Shown here in pieces: positions 16,422-28,018 of a stretch of DNA of 64,000 nt; position 1 is the stretch's first letter; every line of letters starts with the position of its first letter. The notes below the pieces were generated by a model that searched no databases, was not told where the DNA came from, and saw only the letters and a program-made list of their open reading frames with translations. This DNA is from Nematostella vectensis (taxonomy: Eukaryota > Cnidaria > Anthozoa > Actiniaria > Edwardsiidae), in NCBI RefSeq assembly GCF_932526225.1, contig NC_064038.1:17163075-17227074 (forward strand), given 5' to 3'. The position numbers and the translations under genes are program-made.

Positions 16422-16488
16422 CGCAGTCCTGCGCTTGCATTAGCCAATAATGATACAATTATTCACTTCCTTTAGCGCAGGACTGCTC
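16422..16488. repeat. GCGCAG-bounded hairpin module repeated through the foldback element
   Basis: About 67 bp running from GCGCAGTCCTGCGC to GCGCAGGACTGC with AATAATGATACAATTATT inside. It recurs many times, in direct orientation in the left arm (for example near 16729, 17183, 17487 and 17942) and inverted in the right arm. It looks like a smaller palindromic unit from which the arms were built. Confidence 0.75.
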
Positions 16489-19400
16489 ATGTATCAGCGA
16501 ATCCCGTATTTAGTGTGATATCGGAACCCACGTGAACTGCTACCTAGCGCCTGGTTAATTAACCTGGTTAATCTACTCGGCTTAGTTTCGTATTTTAACT
16601 CAAACATATTGATTAAAAATAAACTTCTCACTACATCCAGAGTACTTTTCAATTATCTGTTAAGGACTCGCTTATTTTGAGAAATTTCGGGCTCGTTATG
16701 AAAGTAACGCGAAACGGCAAAACTTGAGCGCAGCCCTGCGCTCGCATTAGCCAATAATGATACAATTATTCACTTCCTGTTGCGCAGGACTGCTCATGTA
16801 TCAGCGAATCCCGTATTTAGCGTGATATCGGAACCCATGTGAACTTCTGCCTAGCGCAGAGCAGCTTATGCCCTTGTACCTGCCACTTGGTTAATCTACT
16901 CTGCTTAGTTTCGTATTTTCAATCAAACATGTTGTTTAAAAGTAAACATGTCTATAGTTATGAAAGTGATGCGAAACGGGAAAACTTGTGAGTTGATAAC
17001 GAGTTTCGCGCACGACTGCACCGTTTTGTGCTTATCTTTCAATATATTTTGTACTCCACTGTTAGCAAAGCGGCTGTTATCTTATTAAATCAAAAATAAC
17101 AATTGTATGATCAAGCTGGCTATAACGTATAGCAACGCGAGTTGGAGTGCTTATCATTGCAAGTGGTCACAAGACACAAAGCGCAGTCCTGCGCTTGCAT
17201 TAGCCAATAATGATACAATTATTCACTTCCTTTAGCGCAGGACTGCTCATGTATCAGCGAATCCCGTATTTAGCGTGATATCGGAACCCATGTGAACTTC
17301 TACCTAGCGCCTGGTTAATTTACCTGGTTAATCTACTCGGCTTAGTTTCGTATTTTAACTCAAACATATTGATTAAAAATTAACTTGTCACTATATCCAG
17401 AGTACTTTTCAATTATCTGTTAAGGACTCGCTTATTTTGAGAAATTTCGGGCTCGTTATGAAAGTAACGCGAAACGGCAAAACTTGAGCGCAGCCCTGCG
17501 CTCGCATTAGCCAATAATGATACAATTATTCACTTCCTGTTGCGCAGGACTGCTCATGTATCAGCGAATCCCGTATTTAGCGTGATATCGGAACCCATGT
17601 GAACTTCTGCCTAGCGCAGAGCAGCTTATGCCCTTGTACCTGCCACTTGGTTAATCTACTCTGCTTAGTTTCGTATTTTCAATCAAACATGTTGTTTAAA
17701 AGTAAACATGTCTATAGTTATGAAAGTGATGCGAAACGGGAAAACTTGTGAGTTGATTACGAGTTTCGCGCACGACTGCACCGTTTTGTGCTTATCTTTC
17801 AATATATTTTGTACTCCACTGTTAGCAAAGCGGCTGTTATCTTATTAAATCAAAAATAACAATTGTATGATCAAGCTGGCTATAACGTATAGCAACGCGA
17901 GTTGGAGTGCTTATCATTGCAAGTGGTCACAAGACACAAAGCGCAGTCCTGCGCTTGCATTAGCCAATAATGATACAATTATTCACTTCCTTTAGCGCAG
18001 GACTGCTCATGTATCAGCGAATCCCGTATTTAGCGTGATATCGGAACCCATGTGAACTTCTACCTAGCGCCTGGTTAATTTACCTGGTTAATCTACTCGG
18101 CTTAGTTTCGTATTTTAACTCAAACATATTGATTAAAAATTAACTTGTCACTATATCCAGAGTACTTTTCAATTATCTGTTAAGGACTCGCTTATTTTGC
18201 GCACCACGTTCACATACAAAAATAGGGTTCTTTTATCGCTTTAACATTGAGATGTGTAGTCCCAAGACCAAAGTAGCAACACTCGTAAAGTTCTGCTCTG
18301 CGCTAAGAAACACGTCTCTGTTACCAGTTCACGTGGGTTCCGGTATTACGCTAAATACGGGATTCGCTGATACATGAGCAGTCCTGCGCAACAGGAAGTG
18401 AATAATTGTATCATTATTGGCTAATGCGAGCGCAGGGCTGCGCTCAAGTTTTGCCGTTTCGCGTTACTTTCATAACGAGCCCGAAATTTTTCAAAATAAG
18501 CGAGTACTTAACAGATAATTGAGAAGCACTCTGGATATAGTGACACGTTTATTTTTAATCAATATGTTCCGATGTTACGCTAAATACGGGATTCGCTAAT
18601 ACATGAGCAGTCCTGCGCTAAAGGAAGTGAATAATTGTATCATTATTGGCTAATGCAAGAGCAGGACTGCGCTTTGTGTCTTGTGACCACTTGCAATGAT
18701 AAGCACTCCAACTCGCGTTGCTATACGTTATAGCCGGCTTGATCATACTAATGTTATTTTTGATTTGATAAGATAACGGCCGCTTTGCTAACAGTGGAGT
18801 ACAAAATATATTGAAAGATAAGCACAAAACGGTGCAGTCGTGCGCGAAACTCGTAATTAACTCACAAGTTTTCCCGTTTCGCATCACTTTTATAACTATA
18901 GACATGTTTACTTTTAAACAACATGTTTGATTGAAAATACGAAACTTAGCAGAGTAGATTAACCAAGTGGCAGGTACAAGGGCATAAGCTGCTCTGCGCT
19001 AGGCAGAAGTTCACATGGGTTCCGATATCACGCTAAATACGGGATTCGCTGATACATGAGCAGTCCTGCGCAACAGGAAGTGAATAATTGTATCATTATT
19101 GGCTAATGCGAGCGCAGGGCTGCGCTCAAGTTTTGCCGTTTCGCGTTACTTTCATAACGAGCCCGAAATTTTTCAAAATAAGCGAGTACTTAACAGATAA
19201 TTGAGAAGTACTCTGGATATAGTGACACGTTTATTTTTAATCAATATGTTCCGATGTTACGCTAAATACGGGATTCGCTGATACATGAGCAGTCCTGCGC
19301 TAAAGGAAGTGAATAATTGTATCATTATTGGCTAATGCAAGAGCAGGACTGCGCTTTGTGTCTTGTGACCACTTGCAATGATAAGCACTCCAACTCGCGT

Positions 19401-21628
19401 TGCTATACGTTATAGCCAGCTTGATCATACTAATGTTATTTTTGATTTGATAAGATAACAGCCGCTTTGCTAACAGTGGAGTACAAAATATATTGAAAGA
19501 TAAGCACAAAACGGTGCAGTCGTGCGCGAAACTCGTAATTAACTCACAAGTTTTCCCGTTTCGCATCACTTTCATAACTATAGACATGTTTACTTTTAAA
19601 CAACATGTTTGATTGAAAATACGAAACTAAGCAGAGTAGATTAACCAAGTGGCAGGTACAAGGGCATAAGCTGCTCTGCGCTAGGTAGAAGTTCACATGG
19701 GTTCCGATATCACGCTAAATACGGGATTCGCTGATACATGAGCAGTCCTGCGCAACAGGAAGTGAATAATTGTATCATTATTGGCTAATGCGAGCGCAGG
19801 GCTGCGCTCTAGTTTTGCCGTTTCGCGTTACTTTCATAACGAGCCCGAAATTTCTCAAAATAAGCGAGTCCTTAACAGATAATTGAAAAGTACTCTGGAT
19901 GTAGTGACACGTTTATTTTTAATCAATATGTTCCGATGTTACGCTAAATACGGGATTCGCTGATACATGAGCAGTCCTGCGCTAAAGGAAGTGAATAATT
20001 GTATCATTATTGGCTAATGCAAGAGCAGGACTGCGCTTTGTGTCTTGTGACCACTTGCAATGATAAGCACTCCAACTCGCGTTGCTATACGTTATAGCCA
20101 GCTTGATCATACTAATGTTATTTTTGATTTGATAAGATAACAGCCGCTTTGCTAACAGTGGAGTACAAAATATATTGAAAGATAAGCACAAAACGGTGCA
20201 GTCGTGCGCGAAACTCGTAATTAACTCACAAGTTTTCCCGTTTCGCATCACTTTCATAACTATAGACATGTTTACTTTTAAACAACATGTTTGATTGAAA
20301 ATACGAAACTAAGCAGAGTAGATTAACCAAGTGGCAGGTACAAGGGCATAAGCTGCTCTGCGCTAGGTAGAAGTTCACATGGGTTCCGATATCACGCTAA
20401 ATACGGGATTCGCTGATACATGAGCAGTCCTGCGCAACAGGAAGTGAATAATTGTATCATTATTGGCTAATGCGAGCGCAGGGCTGCGCTCAAGTTTTGC
20501 CGTTTCGCGTTACTTTCATAACGAGCCCGAAATTTCTCAAAATAAGCGAGTCCTTAACAGATAATTGAAAAGTACTCTGGATGTAGTGAGAAGCTTATTT
20601 TTAATCAATATGTTTGAGTTAAAATACGAAACTAAGCCGAGTAGATTAACCAGGTTAATTAACCAGGCGCTAGGTAGCAGTTCACGTGGGTTCCGATATC
20701 ACGCTAAATACGGGATTCGCTGATACATGAGCAGTCCTGCGCTAAAGGAAGTGAATAATTGTATCATTATTGGCTAATGCAAGCGCAGGACTGCGCTTTG
20801 TGTCTTGTGACCACTTGCAATGATAAGCACTCCAACTCGCGTTGCCTCGCGTTATAGCCGGCTTGATCATTCCGAGTTTACTATTAAGCGACCAAAGATG
20901 GATATTTGTATGGTTGCATACGCATTTACAATGAAAGCAAAGTAACAAGTCCGCCGTGGCCGATTAAGGCTTGCCAAGCTTCCAGTTGAAATTGGAAAAT
21001 AACGCAAGGACTCTTCTGGGATACAAGGTATTCAAAGAAATATCATAAACTCCGAAAATAAGGAAGGCATTATATTGGAGTTAATCGATTAACTCTAAGG
21101 AGGAGATACACGAAGGAAGTTCCAGTATTTGAGAACACTGTTCTTAACGCGCCAAAACAATCCCGCCAAATAAGCTCCCTTCAAGTAAGCTAAAAATAAT
21201 ACACATATCAAACACAAAAAGTATCAATTTCAGAAACTATAATAATAAAAGAGGACCTGTGAAAATAATGTCGCTCCTTTTTAGCTTATTGTATTTAGTC
21301 AAAGGAAGGTGTTTTCGTTCAGACTTTCAGAGGTTTTGTTTTACCTTTTGTTTGAGAATTAACAAAGGCTTTACCCCTGTTGACATGTAATAACCAGATA
21401 TTTATGCCATACAGAGTAGTCTGGTTATTGTATGTCAACACCTCCTTGATGTCACCGAGATCTATAACGTCTGATTGGCTCAAACCGCGCAGATCTGCGA
21501 CGTGCAAACCCCAAATCAAAGCTCGATAGCTGATTGGTTTAACCTTGAGCAGAACTGCGTACGGGGTCAGGACCCTAAGATGTTTCCACTTAATAGGTTT
21601 TTTTTCCAGTTTAGAATTGATCACTGTT

Positions 21629-24600
21629 ATTAGTGGTGTTGTACTTACACATATGACAAAGGGATGATTAGTGATGAATTTACACCTATGACAAAGGAAT
21701 TATTGGTGTTGTAGTTTCACATATGACAAAGGGATTATTGGTGTTGTATTTACATCTATGACAAAGGGATGGTTAGTGTTGTTCTTACACAAATGACAAA
21801 GGGATGATTGGTGGTGTATTTACATCTATGACAAAGGGATAGTTAGTGTTGCTCTTACAGAAATGACAAAGAGATGATTGCTGGTGTACTTACACATATG
21901 ACAAAGGGATGATTGGTGGTGTACTTACACATATGACAAAGTGGTGATTGGTGGTGTACTTACACATATGACAAAGTGGCGGTTGGTGGTGTACTCACAC
22001 ATATGACAAAGTGGCGGTTGGTGGTGTACTCACACATATGACAAAGTGGCGGTTGGTGGTGTACTTACACATATGACAAAGTGGCGGTTGGTGGTGTACT
22101 TACACATATGACAAAGTGGCGGTTGGTGGTGTACTTACACATATGACAAAGTGGCGGTTGGTGGTGTACTTACACATATGACAAAGTGGCGGTTGGTGGT
22201 GTACTTACACATATGACAAAGTGGCGGTTGGTGGTGTACTTACACATATGACAAAGTGGCGGTTGGTGGTGTACTTACACATATAACAAGGTGGCGGTTG
22301 GTGGTGTACTTACACATATGACAAAGTGGCGGTTGGTGGTGTACTTACACATATGACAAAGTGGCGGTTGGTGGTGTACTTACACATATGACAAAGTGGC
22401 GGTTGGTGGTGTACTTACACATATGACAAAGTGGCGGTTGGTGGTGTACTTACACATATGACAAAGTGGCGGTTGGTGGTGTACTTACACATATGACAAA
22501 GTGGCGGTTGGTGGTGTACTTACACATATGACAAAGTGGCGGTTGGTGGTGTACTTACACATATGACAAAGTGGCGGTTGGTGGTGTACTTACACATATG
22601 ACAAAGTGGGGGTTGGTGGTGTACTCACACATATGACAAAGTGGCGGTTGGTGGTGTACTTACACATATGACAAAGGGTTGATTGGTGGTGTACTTACAC
22701 ATATGACAAAGTGGCGGTTGGTGGTGTACTCACACATATGACAAAGTGGCAGTTGGTGGTGTACTCACACATATGACAAAGTGGCGGTTGGTGGTGTACT
22801 TACACATATGACAAAGTGGCGGTTGGTGGTGTACTTACACATATGACAAAGTGGCGGTTGGTGGTGTACTTACACATATGACAAAGGGATTATTGGTGTT
22901 GTACTTTCACATATGACAAAGGGATTATTGGTGTTGTATTTACATCTATGACAAAGGGATGGTTAGTGTTGTTCTTACACAAATGACAAAGTGGCGGTTG
23001 GTGGTGTACTTACACATATGACAAAGTGGCGGTTGGTGGTGTACTTACACATATGACAAAGTGGCGGTTGGTGGTGTACTTACACATATGACAAAGTGGC
23101 GGTTGGTGGTGTACTTACACATATGACAAAGGGATGATTGGTGGTGTACTTACACCTATGACAAAGGGATTATTGGTGTTGTACTTACACAAATAACAAA
23201 GTGGCGATTGGTGTTGTACTTACACATATGACAAAGGGATGATTGGTGGTGTACTTACACATATGACAAAGGGATGATTAGTGTTGTACTTACACAAATA
23301 ACAAAGTGGCGATTGGTGTTGTACTTACACATATGACAAAGGGATGATTGGTGGTGTACTTACACATATGACAAAGGGATGATTGGTGGTGTACTTACAC
23401 ATATGACAAAGGGATGATTGGTGTTGTACTTACACATATGACAAAGGGATAATTAGTGATGTACTTACACATATCACAAAGGGATGAGTGGTGTTGTACT
23501 TACACATATGACAAAGGGATTATTGGTGTTGTATTCACATCTATGGCAAAGGGATGGTTAGTGTTGTTCTTACACAAATGACAAAGGGATGATTGGTGTT
23601 GTACTTACACATATGACAAAGGGATGATTGGTGGTGTACTTACACATATGACAAAGGGATTATTGGTGGTGTACTTACATTTATGACAAAGGGATTATTG
23701 GTGTTGCTCTTACACAAATGACAAAGGGATGGTAGGTGTTGAACTTACATCTATGACGAAGGAATTATTGGTGTTGTACTTACACCTATGACAAAGGAAA
23801 TTATTGGTGTTGTATTTACATCTATGACAAAGGGATGGTTAGTGTTGTTCTTACACAAATGACAAAGGGATGATTGGTGTTGTACTTACACATATGACAA
23901 AGGGATGATTGGTGTTGTACTTACATCTATGACAAAGGGATGATTGGTGTTGTACTTACACATATGACAAAGGGATGATTGGTGGTGTACTTACACATAT
24001 GACAAAGGGATGATTGGTGGTGTACTTTCACCTATTACAAAGGGATGATTGGTGTTGTACTTACACATATGACAAAGGGATGATTGGTGTTGTACTTACA
24101 CATATGACAAAGGGATGATTGGTGTTGTACTTACATTATTGACAAAGGGATTATTGGTGTTGTAATTACATCTATGACAAAGGGATGGTTAGTGTTGTAA
24201 TTACATCTATGACAAAGGGATGGTTGGTGTTGTACTTACACATATCACAAAGGGATGATTGGTGTTGTTCTTACACATATGACAAAGGGATGATTGGTGT
24301 TGTACTTACACATATGACAAAGGGATGATTAGTTATGTACTTACTTATATCACAAAGGGATGATTAGTGATGTACTTACACATATCACAAAGGGATGATT
24401 GGTGTTGTACTTACACATATGACAAAGGGATGGTTGGTGTTGTACTTACACATATCACAAAGGGATGATTGGTGTTGTACTTACACATATGACAAAGGGA
24501 TGGTTGGTGTTGTACTTACACATATGACAAAGGGATGATTGGTGTTGTATTTACACATGACAAAGGGATTATTGGTGTTGTATTTACATCTATGACAAAG

Positions 24601-27600
24601 GGATGGTTAGTGTTGTTCTTACACAAATGACAAAGGGATGATTGGTGTTGTACTTACACATATGACAAAGGCATGATTGGTGTTGTACTTACATCTATGA
24701 CAAAGGGATTATTGGTGTTGTACTTACATCTATGACAAAGGGATTATTGTTGTTGTATTTACCTCTATGACAAAGGGATAGTTAGTGTTGTTCTTATACA
24801 AATGACAAAGGGATGATTCGTGTTGAACTTACACGTATGACAAAGGGATAATTGGTGTTGTACTTACACATATGAAAAACCTATAACAAAGGGATGGTTG
24901 GTGTTGTACTTACTCATATAACGAAGGGATCGTTGGTGTTGTACTTACACAAATGACGAAGGGATGGTTGGTGTTGTACTTACACATAAGATAAAGAGAT
25001 TATTGGTGTTGTACTTACACATATGACAAAGGGATGATTGGTGTTGTACTTACACATATGACAAAGGGATGATTGGTGTGGTACTTACACATATGACAAA
25101 GGGATTATTGGTGTTGTACTTACACATATGACATAGGGATTATTGGTGGTGTACTTACACATATGACAAAGGGATGATTGGTGGTGTACTTACACATATG
25201 ACAAAGGGATGATTGGTGGTGTACTTACACCTATGACAAAGGGATGATTGGTGGTGTACTTACACCTATGACAAAGGGATGATTGGTGGTGTACTTACAC
25301 AAATGACAAAGGGATGATTGGTGGTGTACTTACACCTATGACAAAGGGATGATTGGTGGTGTACTTACACCTATGACAAAGGGTTGATTGGTGGTGTACT
25401 TACACCTATGACAAAGTGGCGGTTGGTGGTGTACTTACACATATGACAAAGTGGCGATTGGTGGTGTACTTACACATATGACAAAGTGGCAATTGGTGGT
25501 GTACTTACACATATGACAAAGGGATGATTGGTGTTGTACTTACACAAATGACAAAGTGGCGATTGGTGGTGTACTTACACATATGATGAAGGGATGATTG
25601 GTGTTGTACTTACACCTATGACAAAGGGATAATTGGTGGTGTACTTTCACCTATACAAAGGGATGATTGGTGGTGTACTTACACCTATGACAAAGGGATG
25701 ATTGGTGGTGTACTTTCACCTATACAAAGGGATGATTGGTGGTGTACTTAAACCTATGACAAAGGGATTATTGGTGGTGTACTTACACCTATGACAAAGG
25801 GATTGTTGGTGTTGTACTTACACATATGACAAAGGGATTATTGGTGTTGAATTTACACCTATGACAAAGGGATTATTGGGGTTGTACTTTCACATTTGAC
25901 AAAGGGATTATTGGTGTTGTATTTATATCTATGACAAAGGGATGGTTAGTGTTGTTCTTACACAAATGACAAAGGGATGGTAGGTGTTGAGCTTACACCT
26001 ATGACGAAGGGATTATTAGTGTTGTACTTACACCTATGACAAAGGGATTATTGATGTTGTACTTACACATATGACAAAGGGGTTATTGGTGTTGTACTTA
26101 CACATATGACATAGGGATTATTGGTGTTGTACTTACACATATGACAAAGGGATGGTTGGTGTTGAATTTACACCTATGACAAAGGGATTATTGGTGTTGT
26201 ACTTTCACATATGACAAAGGGATTATTGGTGTTGTATTTACATCTATGACAAAGGGATGGTTAGTGTTGTTCTTACACAAATGACAAAGGGATGATTGGT
26301 GGTGTACTTTCACCTATACAAAGGGATGATTGGTGGTGTACTTACACATATGACAAAGGGATGATTGGTGGTGTACTTACACATATGACAAAGGGATGAT
26401 TGGTGGTGTACTTACACATATGACAAAGGGATTATTGGTGGTGTACTTACACATATGACAAAGAGATGATTGGTGGTGTACTTACACATATGACAAAGGG
26501 ATTATTGGTGTTGTACTTACACATATGACATAGGGATTATTGGTGGTGTACTTACACATATGACAAAGGGATGATTGGTGGTGTACTTACACCTATGACA
26601 AAGGGATGATTGGTGGTGTACTTACACCTATGACAAAGGGATGATTGGTGGTGTACTTACACCTATGACAAAGGGATGATTGGTGGTGTACTTACACCTA
26701 TGACAAAGTGGCGGTTGGTGGTGTACTTACACCTATGACAAAGGGATGATTGGTGGTGTACTTACACCTATGACAAAGTGGCGGTTGGTGGTGTACTTAC
26801 ACATATGACAAAGGGATGATTGGTGGTGTACTTTCACCTATACAAAGGGATGATTGGTGGTGTACTTAAACCTATGACAAAGGGATTATTGGTGGTGTAC
26901 TTACACCTATGACAAAGGGATAATTGGTGGTGTACTTTCACCTATACAAAGGGATGATTGGTGGTGTACTTACACCTATGACAAAGGGATGATTGGTGGT
27001 GTACTTTCACCTATACAAAGGGATGATTGGTGGTGTACTTAAACCTATGACAAAGGGATTACTGGTGGTGTACTTACACCTATGACAAAGGGATTATTGG
27101 TGTTGTACTTACACATATGACAAAAGGATTATTGGTGTTGAATTTACACCTATGACAAAGGGATTATTGGGGTTGTACTTTCACATATGACAAAGGGATT
27201 ATTGGTGTTGTATTTATATCTATGACAAAGGGATGGTTAGTGTTGTTCTTACACAAATGACAAAGGGATGGTAGGTGTTGAACTTACACCTATGACGAAG
27301 GGATTATTAGTGTTGTACTTACACCTATGACAAAGGGATTATTGATGTTGTACTTACACATATGACAAAGGGGTTATTGGTGTTGTACTTACACATATGA
27401 CATAGGGATTATTGGTGTTGTACTTACACATATGACAAAGGGATGGTTGGTGTTGAATTTACACCTATGACAAAGGGATTATTGGTGTTGTACTTTCACA
27501 TATGACAAAGGGATGATTGGTGTTGTACTTACACATATGACAAAGGGATTATTGGTGTTGTACTTACACATATGACAAAGGGATGATTAGTGATGTACTT

Positions 27601-27947
27601 ACACATATGACAAAGGGATGATTAGTGATGTACTTACAGATATCACAAAGGGATGATTGGTGTTGTACTTACACATATGACAAAGGGATGACTGGTGTTG
27701 TACTTACACATATGACGAAGGGATTGTTGGTGTTGTACTTACACATATGACAAAGGGGTGGTTGATGTTGTACTTACACATATGACAAAGGGATGGTTGG
27801 TGTTGTACTTACACATATGACAAAGGGATGATTGGTGTTGTACTTTCACATATGACGAAGGGATTGTTGGTGTTGTACTTACACATATGACAAAGGGGTG
27901 GTTGATGTTGTACTTACACATATGACGAAGGGATGGTTGGTGTTGTA
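21629..27947. repeat. 35-bp satellite, right block, ending in ADAL exon 9
   Basis: The same 35-bp family resumes immediately after the foldback element and ends at 27947. There the unit runs without a break into unique ADAL exon 9 sequence (...ATGTGGCACTGG-TAC). The terminal unit 27913-27947 is the exon end itself plus the first five intron bases. There are about 180 units in this block. Confidence 0.97.
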
Positions 27948-28018
27948 CCAGTGCCACATGTGGTGGTCATCGTATGAGCTGACTGTGTGACACTGAACAT
28001 TGGAAGACAAGCACAACT
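27918..28018 (-). CDS. ADAL: ADAL exon 9; its 3' end is the seed of the satellite
   Basis: 101 nt after a GCCTCCAG acceptor. It encodes (E)[19 protein letters not shown] and [14 protein letters not shown], then the donor GTAAGTAC. It aligns with the vertebrate ELCLTSNV...HPSVIC stretch, after which the family reads TDDKGVF. The last 30 nt of the exon plus GTAAG form one complete 35-bp unit (27913-27947) of the satellite that fills the next 27.9 kb. Confidence 0.93.

Larger units (their letters stand above)
15589..21628. mobile_element. 6040-bp foldback element with giant inverted arms
   Basis: The element begins AACAGTGATCAATTC and ends GAATTGATCACTGTT and is flanked on both sides by ATTA. 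The uninterrupted satellite sequence GACGAAGGGATTAGTGGTG exists at about 1684, so ATTA is a 4-bp target duplication. The arms (15589 to about 18199 and about 18330 to 21628) are inverted copies around a short central spacer at about 18200-18330. Outer arm parts are nearly identical. Inner parts are tandem modules of about 760 bp (left, near 16413, 17174 and 17934) and of 682, 682 and 760 bp (right). I see no transposase, so it is non-autonomous. I do not recognise the family. Confidence 0.88.

Noticed and set aside
16269-20948. Repeated 68- and 95-codon ORFs in the foldback element
   Set aside because: They are shadows of the repeated modules and hairpins, with no motif and no start-context support.
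1-27947. CRISPR-like regular array
   Set aside because: No unique spacers; units are head-to-tail, and the sequence is eukaryotic.
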